NCBI RefSeq assembly: GCF_000377205.1
Contig: NZ_KB897905.1
Coordinates: 368,586 to 432,585 of the forward strand
Direction of reading: 5' to 3'
From: Thioalkalivibrio sp. ALJ3
GTDB lineage: Bacteria; Pseudomonadota; Gammaproteobacteria; Ectothiorhodospirales; Ectothiorhodospiraceae
Length of the DNA: 64,000 bases
The translations under genes were made by a program, and so were the position numbers. How positions within the stretch are numbered: the first letter of the stretch is position 1; each line of letters opens with the position of its first letter. The notes under the pieces are model-generated. The model did not search any database and was not told where the DNA came from. It saw only the letters and a program-made list of their open reading frames with translations. Positions 1-7,994 of this stretch are shown here, in pieces.

Positions 1-1119
1 GCGCTGACCTACACCATTGCCGGGGTCTTCGCGGGGCTTGCCGGGGCCAACCTGCAAGCGGCCTTCCAGAATCCCTGGATTATCGGCACCTTTGTCGCGA
101 TCTTCATCGCACTGGCACTGTCGATGTTCGGCTTCTACGAACTGCAGATGCCGGCCAGCGTGCAAAGCAAGCTTTCGCAGATCAGCAATCGCCAGGAAGG
201 CGGCACCTACATGGGCGCCGGGATCATGGGCTTCCTCTCGGCCCTGATTGTCGGCCCGTGCGTGACCGCACCGCTGATTGGCGCCCTGCTCTACATCAGC
301 CATACCGGAGACGCGGTGCTGGGCGGTATCGCCCTGTTCTCCCTGAGCATGGGGATGGGTGCCCCGCTGCTGGCGATCGGGACCTCCGCCGGCCGCCTGC
401 TGCCGAAAGCCGGCCCGTGGATGGACACCATCAAGGCGGCGTTCGGTGTCGGCCTGCTCGCGATCGGCATCTGGCTGCTCGAACGGGTGATCCCCGGCGA
501 AGTGGCGATGTTCCTGTGGGCCATCCTGCTGATCGTGACCGCGATCTACATGGGTGCGCTGCGCACTCTGCCAGAGGGCACGTCGGGCTGGTACACCCTG
601 TGGAAGGGCCTGGGTGTCGTGCTCCTGATCTACGGCATCCTGCTGATGCTGGGCGCGGCCACCGGCGGCAAGGACGTCTTCCGACCGCTGGCCACGCTGA
701 ATCAACCCGCCGTCACCGCCAACGGGGAGCGCGCCGGCCCCACAGAGATGGAGTTCACCTACATCGACAGCCTCGACGATCTCGAGCGCGAGCTGGAGCA
801 GGCGCGCAACAACAACCAGCCGGTGTTCCTGGACTTCTACGCCGACTGGTGCGTGGATTGCGTACGCCTCGATCGCACGACGTTCCAGGATCAGCGCGTG
901 ATCAACGCGATGGCGGACGTGCACCTGCTGAAGGCCGATGTGACCGACAACACCTCGGAGCACCGAAACCTGATGCGCGAGTTCAACCTGTTCGGGCCGC
1001 CCGCGATGATCTTCTGGGATTCCGACGGCAATGAACTGCGCAACTATCGCAACGTAGGTTATCTGAACGCCGACCGCTTCCTGGCCCATGTGGAAAACGC
1101 AATCGGGGTCACGCCATGA
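1..1119 (+). CDS. dsbD: Thiol:disulfide interchange protein DsbD, 5' end outside the window
   Basis: Inner-membrane reductase that passes electrons from cytoplasmic thioredoxin to periplasmic thiol proteins. The reading frame is open from base 1, so the N-terminal periplasmic domain and first membrane helices lie upstream. The visible part has several hydrophobic helices, including IVGPCVTAPLIGALL, whose Cys (near base 261) fits the second redox Cys of the DsbD membrane domain. The C-terminus is a thioredoxin-like domain with DFYADWCVDCVRLD; the CVDC pair lies at 850-861. The stop overlaps the start of the next gene (ATGA), which encodes another thioredoxin-fold protein, so the two are probably co-transcribed for periplasmic redox maintenance. 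Confidence 0.93.
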   Translation, partial: ALTYTIAGVFAGLAGANLQAAFQNPWIIGTFVAIFIALALSMFGFYELQMPASVQSKLSQISNRQEGGTYMGAGIMGFLSALIVGPCVTAPLIGALLYISHTGDAVLGGIALFSLSMGMGAPLLAIGTSAGRLLPKAGPWMDTIKAAFGVGLLAIGIWLLERVIPGEVAMFLWAILLIVTAIYMGALRTLPEGTSGWYTLWKGLGVVLLIYGILLMLGAATGGKDVFRPLATLNQPAVTANGERAGPTEMEFTYIDSLDDLERELEQARNNNQPVFLDFYADWCVDCVRLDRTTFQDQRVINAMADVHLLKADVTDNTSEHRNLMREFNLFGPPAMIFWDSDGNELRNYRNVGYLNADRFLAHVENAIGVTP

Positions 1120-1682
1120 AGCATCGCTCGCACACGTTTGGCTGGATCGCCCTCGCAGCCACCAGCACCTTCTTGCTGGCCGGCTGCGAGGAACCTACGC
1201 CCGAGATGGATACCGCCGAGGCCAATGGAAGCGGAGCGGCGGAAGCGGCCGCGGAGGAAGCCCAGGGCGACCGCCGTATCGACTTCACGTTGCCGGATCT
1301 GGATGGCAACGACCGCCAGCTCAGCGAGTGGGATGGCGATCTGGTCGTGCTGAACTTCTGGGCCACCTGGTGTCCGCCGTGCAAGAAAGAGATGCCCCTG
1401 TTCCAGGAAACATGGGAAGAACACCGGGACGCCGGCTTCACGATCGTGGCGGTCGCCGTGGACGAGCTAAGCGCGACCCAGCATTTCGTCGACGACTTCG
1501 GTATCGAGTTTCCGATCCTGATCGGTCAGGACGAGGCCGTAGAGGTGGGGCGGCAATACGGCAACCGCATCGGTGCGTTGCCTTATACCGTGCTGATCGA
1601 CCGCGATGGCATCATCCGCGACACCCATCGCGGCGAGGTCAAGGAAGATGATTTGCAGGCCTGGCTGGACGACTACCTGTAA
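1116..1682 (+). CDS. TlpA-type thiol:disulfide oxidoreductase, predicted lipoprotein
   Basis: 188-residue protein. Residues 1-24 form a lipoprotein signal ending LLAG-Cys24, followed by an acidic low-complexity linker (about 25-50) and a TlpA/ResA-like thioredoxin domain. The active site WCPPC has Cys86 and Cys89, followed by KKEMPLF, typical of the TlpA/redoxin family. A cis-Pro type segment (ALPYTVLIDRDG) lies near residue 155. It should be membrane-anchored in the periplasm and draw electrons from DsbD, whose gene overlaps it by 4 bases. The exact client (cytochrome c maturation or general thiol reduction) cannot be read from sequence. Confidence 0.9.
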   Translation: MKHRSHTFGWIALAATSTFLLAGCEEPTPEMDTAEANGSGAAEAAAEEAQGDRRIDFTLPDLDGNDRQLSEWDGDLVVLNFWATWCPPCKKEMPLFQETWEEHRDAGFTIVAVAVDELSATQHFVDDFGIEFPILIGQDEAVEVGRQYGNRIGALPYTVLIDRDGIIRDTHRGEVKEDDLQAWLDDYL

Positions 1683-1690
1683 GGACCGAG

Positions 1691-2569
1691 TCAGCGTTTT
1701 GTCAGCCCTTCGAACCCCGTTTGCTGGAGTTTGCGTTCCGCCAGGCGTACGGCGGACACCAGAGCCTGCTCGGGCGGCTCGCCGGAGGCCAGCGCATCAA
1801 TCAGGCCGGCATTGAAGGTATCGCCCGCCCCCACGCTGTCGACGACGTGCAGACCCGGCGTGGGCGCGCAGTACACTCGCTGATCATCCTGAACGAGCCA
1901 GGCACCCTCGGCTCCGGCCGTCACGGTCACGATGCGGCCTGGGTAACGGCGGGCCAGTTCGGCCGCGGCCTCTTCAGGGCGGGCGGCAATCCCCTCCGCC
2001 CAGTCCCGCGACAGCATGAGGACATCGGCCCACTCCAGACACGCCTCCAGCCCTGGGCGCCGCTTTTCCAACTCCAGTGAGATCGGCTGATCGGTGATGG
2101 CCTCGCGGACCTGCGGCAGGACCGCTCGTAGGGTCTCCGGACTGCGGCCCTCGAAATGCAGCCAGTCGTACTCCTCCCAGGCAATCGACTGCAGATCTGC
2201 CGCGCTCAGTTCAGGCAGATCGCGATGATGCACGATGGTGCGACTGCCCGAGGCGCGCGAACGCAGGATGTGGGATGTCGGGGTCACGCCTGGGTGCCGC
2301 GCGCAGGCGTCAATGTCGATGCCGCTTTTGACGAGCCGCTCGCGCAGCCGGTCACCAGACTCATCCTCCGCGAGGACCGCCGCCAGCGCTACGCGATGCC
2401 CGAACTGCGCGAGAATACGGGCGGTGTTCGTGGCGTTCCCTCCCGGCTGCGAAGTACTGGCCAATGCACGGATCTCGTCGTCCTCGCACGGATACTGTTC
2501 AACATCCAGAGTATGATCCAGGGTGACAATGCCTGTTGCCAGGATGCGCGCCATCGTTGTACTCGTCAT
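1691..2569 (-). CDS. PfkB-family carbohydrate kinase
   Basis: 292-residue ribokinase-fold kinase. The N-terminus MARILATGIVTLDHTLDV and the GGNATNTARIL segment match the substrate-binding PfkB signature 1 region. The C-terminal DSVGAGDTFNAG is PfkB signature 2 with the catalytic Asp and anion hole. Substrate is not predictable; it resembles ketohexokinase-like members more than ribokinase. I chose the ATG at 2569, in frame just before MARIL; the ATG at 2554 is an alternative, and a longer frame to 2746 would run through the divergent gene. It sits convergent to the tlpA-like gene with only 8 bases between stops, and divergent from the NTF2-like pair. Confidence 0.85.
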   Translation of the reverse strand: MTSTTMARILATGIVTLDHTLDVEQYPCEDDEIRALASTSQPGGNATNTARILAQFGHRVALAAVLAEDESGDRLRERLVKSGIDIDACARHPGVTPTSHILRSRASGSRTIVHHRDLPELSAADLQSIAWEEYDWLHFEGRSPETLRAVLPQVREAITDQPISLELEKRRPGLEACLEWADVLMLSRDWAEGIAARPEEAAAELARRYPGRIVTVTAGAEGAWLVQDDQRVYCAPTPGLHVVDSVGAGDTFNAGLIDALASGEPPEQALVSAVRLAERKLQQTGFEGLTKR

Positions 2570-2640
2570 TCCACCGATGCGTATTGTGCGCGGTGCGATC
2601 GCCAGCGTCATCCGCGACATCCCGATGACAGGCTGCGACA

Positions 2641-3081
2641 ATGCGGGCTCACCCGATGACAGCGAGCGGCATGGCAACCTTCCCCTCCCCGGAAACCGCC
2701 GAGGCGGCATTCTACGAGGCCTTTCAGGCTGGCGACTCCAACGCAATGCGCGAGATCTGGCTGGACAGTCCGGAATGCATCTGCATTCACCCTGGCGGCG
2801 AGCGGCTGCTGGGCACCGACATCATCCTCGAGAGCTGGGATGACATCCTGCCCAACATGCGTGGCGTGGTGGTCCATCGCACCGAGTTGAACGTGACCCC
2901 CGGACAGGACCTGGTAATCCACGCCCTGCGCGAAAATCTCTACGTCGGAGGCGAACGCCGCGGCGTGATGCTGGCAACCAATGGCTATCGTCTGGATGGA
3001 GATGGCTGGCGAATGTTCCTGCATCACGCCAGCCCGGACCCGGATCCGCCACCGGCCTGGGATACGGGGCGGATGCACTGA
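2641..3081 (+). CDS. NTF2-like / SnoaL-like protein, first of two tandem paralogues
   Basis: 146-residue protein of the nuclear-transport-factor-2-like (SnoaL, DUF4440-type) fold, recognised from the pattern AAFYEAFQAGD, then IWLDSPECICIHPGG and the closing DGDGWRMFLHHAS. Such proteins are small cone-shaped alpha+beta barrels used as enzymes or ligand-binding subunits, so no reaction is assigned. In-frame ATGs at 2656 and 2671 are possible alternatives and no clear Shine-Dalgarno decides among them. Its TGA overlaps the ATG of the next gene by one base, and the two proteins share the same motif order, indicating a local duplication. Confidence 0.75.
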   Translation: MRAHPMTASGMATFPSPETAEAAFYEAFQAGDSNAMREIWLDSPECICIHPGGERLLGTDIILESWDDILPNMRGVVVHRTELNVTPGQDLVIHALRENLYVGGERRGVMLATNGYRLDGDGWRMFLHHASPDPDPPPAWDTGRMH

Positions 3082-3518
3082 TGGGCAGCCCGAGTGACGA
3101 ATGCCTGGCGGCCTACTATGAGGCCTTTCGCGCCGCGGACATCGAACGAATGATGCGCTTGTGGGCAGAACGCCCGGATATCGTCTGCGTGCACCCGGGC
3201 AGCCCGCGAGCGCATCGCGGGGTTTCCGAGGTAATGGAGAGCTGGCTGCTGGTATTCGCACGCGAGCTGAATATCGGGATCGAGCCGCGCATCGTCGGGC
3301 GCCAGGAAACCGCCGAGAGCCTGAGTCTCGTGATCGAGGAGGCCATTACCCGCCCCGGGGATGTTGCCGCCACCGGGACCATCCTCATCAGCCAGACCTG
3401 GCGCCGTAGTGACGACGGCTGGCGGCTGCAATTCCACCATGCCTCGCACGGCCGGCGCGCACCCCCTTCACAGGAAGGAATGTTCATGCCGGACGGGGGC
3501 GGATCCACTCGGCACTGA
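3081..3518 (+). CDS. NTF2-like / SnoaL-like protein, second tandem paralogue
   Basis: 145-residue NTF2-like protein. It parallels its upstream neighbour: AAYYEAFRAADIERMMRLW, then IVCVHPGSPRAHRG, and the closing DDGWRLQFHHASHG. The conserved HPG and W(R)xxxHHAS segments suggest the pair share a ligand pocket and may form a heterodimer (inference). Translation is probably coupled through a TGATG junction. It converges on aroK with 14 bases between stop codons. Function is unknown. Confidence 0.75.
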   Translation: MGSPSDECLAAYYEAFRAADIERMMRLWAERPDIVCVHPGSPRAHRGVSEVMESWLLVFARELNIGIEPRIVGRQETAESLSLVIEEAITRPGDVAATGTILISQTWRRSDDGWRLQFHHASHGRRAPPSQEGMFMPDGGGSTRH

Positions 3519-3532
3519 CTTCGAAGCCGTGT

Positions 3533-4075
3533 TCAGCCCCCCGAACGCGGCTGACACAAGTCGGGGCGCTGGACCTGGAGGGCGTCACAAACCCCGCGAA
3601 CGGCATCGCGCACCCGTCGTCCGCGCCCCTCCAGCGTCATGCTCGAGACCTCCTGATACAGCGGATCACGGCGCTCGAACAGCTCCTGAAGCTTGGCCCG
3701 TGGGTCTGCCACCTCGTTCAGCAGGGGGCGTTTGCGATTGCGGCGCGTGCGCCGGAACTGCTCGTCCACCGGGACGCGCAGGTAGATCACGAAGTGCTGA
3801 CTCAAGAGATCGCGGTTCTCCGGGCGCTCGACGATCCCGCCGCCCGTGGCGATGACCACTCCATCGCGCTCCAGCAGCGATTGCAGCATCGCCGACTCGC
3901 GCTTGCGAAAACCCGCCTCGCCCTCGAACTCGAAGATCGTGGGGATATCCACGCCGGTACGCCGCTGGATCTCCTGATCGGTGTCGAAGAACGGGCGCCG
4001 CAGCAGCCCCGCCAGCCCGCGCCCAATCGTGCTTTTGCCGGCCCCCATGGGCCCTACCAGGACAATGTTCTGCAT
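3533..4075 (-). CDS. aroK: Shikimate kinase
   Basis: ATP-dependent phosphorylation of shikimate to shikimate 3-phosphate, fifth step of chorismate synthesis, cytoplasmic. The 180-residue frame from ATG 4075 begins MQNIVLVGPMGAGKSTIGR with the P-loop GPMGAGKST. The DTD motif (FFDTDQEIQ), the RxxE-type segment (FRKRES) and GGG (VIATGGGIV) of shikimate binding are all present. A TTG at 4105 would add ten residues that have no counterpart in AroK. It lies downstream of pilQ as in Pseudomonas, but aroB is 12 kb away rather than adjacent. A strong hairpin separates it from pilQ, so it may need its own promoter or depend on read-through. Confidence 0.93.
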   Translation of the reverse strand: MQNIVLVGPMGAGKSTIGRGLAGLLRRPFFDTDQEIQRRTGVDIPTIFEFEGEAGFRKRESAMLQSLLERDGVVIATGGGIVERPENRDLLSQHFVIYLRVPVDEQFRRTRRNRKRPLLNEVADPRAKLQELFERRDPLYQEVSSMTLEGRGRRVRDAVRGVCDALQVQRPDLCQPRSGG

Positions 4076-4107
4076 GGCGGCAAGGCTACTGGCCTCGCTG
4101 GACAAAG

Positions 4108-4134
4108 AAAAGCCGGGGACAGGCCCCGGCTTTT
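4108..4134 (-). terminator. Intrinsic terminator between pilQ and aroK
   Basis: An 11-bp perfect stem (arms 4108-4118 and 4124-4134, loop 4119-4123) has a GC core CCGGGG/CCCCGG. Read on the minus strand it is followed by a T-rich stretch. It lies just after the pilQ stop and before aroK, so most pil transcripts should end here. Confidence 0.75.
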
Positions 4135-4155
4135 CGACCGTCGTGCATCCAGGTG

Positions 4156-6288
4156 TCAGTCAAGGACGCGCGGCGTCACGAAGATCAGCAGCTCGGCCTT
4201 GGTATTCTCCGTGGAACGGTTGCGGAAGAGATTCCCCAGGAACGGGATGTCCCCGAAGAACGGGACCTTCTCGAGGTTGGTGCGGCTGTCGATCTCGTAC
4301 ACGCCGCCCAGCACCACCGTCTCGCCGTTGCCGACAAAGACCTGGGTCTCTACCTCGCGTTTGTTGATCCCTGGCACGCCCAGGATCACGCGCTGGCTTG
4401 GCTCGTCCTTCGTCACCTTGATGTCGAGGATCACATTGCCGTTCGGCGTGATCTGCGGGGTCACCTCGGTGGACAGCACCGCCTCGATGAACTGGGTGGA
4501 GGTCGCACCGGAGGCAGTGGCCTCCTGGAACGGGATCTCTTCACCCTGCTTGATAGTCGCCGTCTGACCATTGGCCGTGATTACACGCGGACTGGAGATG
4601 ATCTCACCACGACCCTCGACCTGCAGGGCCGAAAGTTCGAGATCAAGCAGTACACCGCTGCGCAGGAGACTAATCCCGGCTCGCCCTGCATCGCCACTAG
4701 CCGGCAGCGAGCTGTTCAGGCGGTCACCGATCGCGATACCCCCCAAACCGGCGGTAGAAGCATCCCGGGCCGCATCCGCGCCCTCGATGGAACCCGCGCC
4801 ACCGACTCGAGTACGGCGATCCCCCCGCGTTCCGGAGATGCCGAAGCGTGCACCCAACTCGCGGTTGAAGGTGTCCTCCGCAATAACGATGCGGGTCTCG
4901 ATCAGCACCTGCTGCACGGGCACATCGAGCGTCTGCACCAGACGGCGTACATCCTCGATACGGGTCTGGGTGTCCTGCACCAGCAGGGTGTTGGTACGGC
5001 TATCGATGGTGATGCTGCCGCGATCGGACAGGAACTGGCCGGTCTCGTCGCCACGAATCAGCGATGCGATCTGCTCGGCCTGGGCGAAGTTGATCTGAAC
5101 GAACTCGGTGCGCAGCGGCTCCAGTTCCTGGCGGTCGCGCTGCGCCTCCAGCTCCAGACGCTCGCGTGCCGCGATTTCCTCGCTCGGGGCCACATAGAGC
5201 ACGTTACCGTCCATGCGCTTGTCCAGCCCACGCGAGCGCAGGATGATGTCCAGCGCCTGATCCCAGGGCACGTTGTTCAGGCGCAGGGTGATATTACCCC
5301 CCACGGTGTCGCTGACCACGATGTTGAGATCGGTAAAGTCGGCCAGCAACTGCAGGACCGAGCGCACCTCGATGTCCTGGAAGTTCAGCGACAGACGCTC
5401 GCCCTCGAACTGTTCTTCCTCCCGGCGGCGTGCCTCGCGTTCCGCCTCGGTAATCGGTGCCACCTCGAGCACAAAGCGGCGATCGCTCTGGTAGGACAGA
5501 ACCTCGTATTCACCATGCGCGCCCACTTCCATACGCACACGCTCACGCTCGGCGACGGTATCGATGGTGCGAACCGGTGTGGCGAAATCGAGCACGTCCA
5601 GCCGGCGCTCCAGGGATTCGTCCACCCGGGCGCGCGGGAAGGTCAGCTCAACCTTGCCTGCCTGTTCGCGCACATTGACCTCGGCACCGGAACGCGACAG
5701 GTCGATCTCGACTCGGCCTTCGCCCTCGGAACCGCGACGAAAATCGATGCCGGTAATCTCGACCGGGCGCGCACTGCGCGTCGCCCGCTCGGAGGGCTCG
5801 CCGGCCCGGTCAACCACCTGCTGCACATCGCTGTCGGCCTCGGAAACCCCGCGCCCGAGCGTCAGGATCAGGTTGTTGCCCTCCACCCGGGTCTGATATT
5901 CGGAGGGCTGAGTCAGGTTCAGCACCACCCGCGTGCGATCGCCCGATTCGACTGCCGTGGCGGTCAACAGCGGCCCCACATTGAGATCCGTTTCGCGGCT
6001 GCGCAGCGCGTTCCCGGCGTTCGGAAGATCCAGCGCAATGCGTGGCGGGGAGTCAATGGCGAAGGCCCGAACATCTTCGGGTGGTGTCCCGGAGAAACGC
6101 AGATTCACCTGCACGCGATCACCACTGATGCTGGCCGCCCGAATCTCTTCCAGTTCGGTCGCCGCCACCCCCTGCGAAACCATGAAAAGCACGATCGCCA
6201 TCACGGTGCCCGCCAGCGCGCGCATGGAAGAACCCATGTGTAGTCCCCTGTAGTTGTTGCCGGTATTGCGGCCCATTCGGTTCATCAT
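4156..6288 (-). CDS. pilQ: Type IV pilus secretin PilQ
   Basis: Outer-membrane secretin through which type IV pili pass. The 710-residue frame from ATG 6288 has a GGGGAG Shine-Dalgarno about 8 bases upstream and an N-terminal signal (AGTVMAIVLFMVSQGVAATE). Two AMIN-type peptidoglycan-binding regions follow (about residues 45-330). Next comes the short secretin/TonB domain (LSLNFQDIEVRSVLQLLADF), a NolW-like Secretin_N segment ending SRTNTLLVQDT, and the C-terminal secretin beta domain (VPVQQVLIETRIVIAEDTFNRELG through GGVYEIDSRTNLEKVPFFGD). It is the last pil gene of the pilMNOPQ operon. A long open frame on the opposite strand is a GC-codon shadow. Confidence 0.96.
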   Translation of the reverse strand: MMNRMGRNTGNNYRGLHMGSSMRALAGTVMAIVLFMVSQGVAATELEEIRAASISGDRVQVNLRFSGTPPEDVRAFAIDSPPRIALDLPNAGNALRSRETDLNVGPLLTATAVESGDRTRVVLNLTQPSEYQTRVEGNNLILTLGRGVSEADSDVQQVVDRAGEPSERATRSARPVEITGIDFRRGSEGEGRVEIDLSRSGAEVNVREQAGKVELTFPRARVDESLERRLDVLDFATPVRTIDTVAERERVRMEVGAHGEYEVLSYQSDRRFVLEVAPITEAEREARRREEEQFEGERLSLNFQDIEVRSVLQLLADFTDLNIVVSDTVGGNITLRLNNVPWDQALDIILRSRGLDKRMDGNVLYVAPSEEIAARERLELEAQRDRQELEPLRTEFVQINFAQAEQIASLIRGDETGQFLSDRGSITIDSRTNTLLVQDTQTRIEDVRRLVQTLDVPVQQVLIETRIVIAEDTFNRELGARFGISGTRGDRRTRVGGAGSIEGADAARDASTAGLGGIAIGDRLNSSLPASGDAGRAGISLLRSGVLLDLELSALQVEGRGEIISSPRVITANGQTATIKQGEEIPFQEATASGATSTQFIEAVLSTEVTPQITPNGNVILDIKVTKDEPSQRVILGVPGINKREVETQVFVGNGETVVLGGVYEIDSRTNLEKVPFFGDIPFLGNLFRNRSTENTKAELLIFVTPRVLD

Positions 6289-6307
6289 TGTTCTGCTCCC
6301 CCGACCG

Positions 6308-6850
6308 CTAGTCGGCCAGCGCCACGGAGTTTTCGCGTTCCACGTACCCGCCGAAGGCATCCGGGACCACCTCGACCAGCTTCACCCGGGTGGCAGTGAT
6401 CTCGACGATACGGCCGTGGTTTTCGCCCATGTAATTGCCCACTGTCACGCGCTGAATACCCCGATCGGGGGTACGGACCAGGGCATAACGCACCTCGTCC
6501 TGCTCCAGCGATCCCACCATCCGCAGGGAATCCAGCGGGAAACTTTCGAGGAATTCGCGTGGGCGATCGGGGTCGATCTCGGCATCGCCGGGCTCGCCCT
6601 CGGCTACCGCCAGGCTGGGCTGCGCGATCACGGTGGAATCGAACGGCGAGCGGGTGTGCCCCGGGTACAGATAGGGCTCGTGCGGCTCCAGCGTCGGAAT
6701 CGGATCGATGCCACTACCCGGGCGCTCGTTGATTTCCGCGATGTAGCGCTCCAGGTCACTCTTGTCCTGGGCACACCCCGACAACCCCAATGTAGCCATC
6801 AGGCCGAGCGCGAGGGCCGCCGTCAGGGATCGCTGTGCAGGAGTCCGCAT
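6308..6850 (-). CDS. pilP: Type IV pilus assembly lipoprotein PilP
   Basis: 180-residue inner-membrane lipoprotein that links the PilMNO platform to the PilQ secretin. It has a lipobox signal (LGLMATLGLSG-Cys26) and a Pro-rich linker. The C-terminal domain contains LESFPLDSLRMVGSL and VGNYMGENHGRI, both characteristic of PilP homology domains that contact PilQ. Start and stop interlock with pilO by one base. Confidence 0.95.
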   Translation of the reverse strand: MRTPAQRSLTAALALGLMATLGLSGCAQDKSDLERYIAEINERPGSGIDPIPTLEPHEPYLYPGHTRSPFDSTVIAQPSLAVAEGEPGDAEIDPDRPREFLESFPLDSLRMVGSLEQDEVRYALVRTPDRGIQRVTVGNYMGENHGRIVEITATRVKLVEVVPDAFGGYVERENSVALAD

Positions 6851-7431
6851 CAGTGATCCTCCAGGTAGCGATAGGTGCGCGCAGTGGCATCCATCAACAG
6901 GTCGTTATCCGAGTTGCCCCGACGAATGTGCATATCGTGCATGGTCACCACCCGCGGAAGCGCGGAGGTACCACTGACGAATTCGGCCAGCTCCTCGTAG
7001 TCGCCCCGCACCCGCAAACGGATCGGCACCTCGGCATAGAAGTCCCGGCGGTTCTCCCCGCGCGGTTCGAACAGTTCGATCTCGAGCCCGGCCTGCAGAC
7101 CCGTCTGCGAGATATCCACCAGGAGACTGGGAATTTCTGCAGAACTGGGCAGCAACTCCAGCAGCGAGGCGAACATGCGCTCCATCTCTTCGAGTTGTTC
7201 CTCGTAGGCCCCGAGATTCGCGGCTCGCTGCTGCTTGTCCTCGAATTCGGCGCGCAGTTGCTCTTCGCGATTCTCGGCGCGTTCCAGATCGGTGCGCTGA
7301 TCGCCGATAAAGAAGTAATAGGACAGCCCCAGGATGACCAGAACGATGACGACCAGGATCAGGGCCTTTACGGCCCAGGACGCCTCGCCGATATTGTTGA
7401 AGTCGATCTCGTTGAGTTCCTTGATGTTCAT
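6850..7431 (-). CDS. pilO: Type IV pilus inner-membrane protein PilO
   Basis: 193-residue bitopic membrane protein forming the periplasmic PilN-PilO heterodimer of the pilus alignment complex. The N-terminus MNIKELNEIDFNNIGEA precedes a transmembrane helix (ALILVVIVLVILGLSYYFFI, about residues 24-45). A coiled coil (about 50-95) follows, then a ferredoxin-like periplasmic domain. The start overlaps the pilN stop by one base (TGATG), giving coupled translation. Confidence 0.95.
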   Translation of the reverse strand: MNIKELNEIDFNNIGEASWAVKALILVVIVLVILGLSYYFFIGDQRTDLERAENREEQLRAEFEDKQQRAANLGAYEEQLEEMERMFASLLELLPSSAEIPSLLVDISQTGLQAGLEIELFEPRGENRRDFYAEVPIRLRVRGDYEELAEFVSGTSALPRVVTMHDMHIRRGNSDNDLLMDATARTYRYLEDH

Positions 7432-7994
7432 CAGGAATCCTCCTCGATATCCGACGGCCGCGTCTGGTTGGCGTCCAGGCGGAAATCACGCACCTGGAGG
7501 CGCCCTTCTTCGCGCGTCTCGATGATCTGCAAGTTCGAGTCGGACAACCATGGCGAGGCATCGATGCGGCGCATCAAGGCCGAGATCCGGGTATTGGACT
7601 CGGAACGACCCGTCAGGCGGATGCGCTCGCCTTCCTGGCGCACCTCGTTGAGATAGGTGCCGTCCGGCAACGTCTCCACCAACTGATCGAACAGATGCAC
7701 CGCCTCCGGGCGGCGCGCCTGCAGGGTCTGGATGACCTCCATCCGCGCGATCAGGGCCTGGCGCTGCTCGTCCAGGTCGCGGATGCGGGCAATCTTGCGA
7801 TCCAGCTCGCGGATTTCGCGCTCCAGCATCTGGTTGCGCGACTGCTGGTGGTCGATCAGCGCATTCATGAAGGTATGCCCGGTGAACGCCAGCAGCACGC
7901 CCACCACGAGCGCGCCACCCAGCGCGCCGAAGAATTGCTTGCGCCGCTGCTCACGGGCCTTCTCGCGCCAGGGGAGGAGGTTGATGTAGATCAT
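7431..7994 (-). CDS. pilN: Type IV pilus inner-membrane protein PilN
   Basis: 187-residue bitopic protein. Its cytoplasmic N-terminus MIYINLLPWREKAREQRRKQF carries the INLLPWR motif that docks into the PilM groove. A membrane helix (ALGGALVVGVLLAFTGHTFM), a coiled coil and a periplasmic domain homologous to PilO follow. It overlaps pilM by 4 bases. Confidence 0.95.
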   Translation of the reverse strand: MIYINLLPWREKAREQRRKQFFGALGGALVVGVLLAFTGHTFMNALIDHQQSRNQMLEREIRELDRKIARIRDLDEQRQALIARMEVIQTLQARRPEAVHLFDQLVETLPDGTYLNEVRQEGERIRLTGRSESNTRISALMRRIDASPWLSDSNLQIIETREEGRLQVRDFRLDANQTRPSDIEEDS

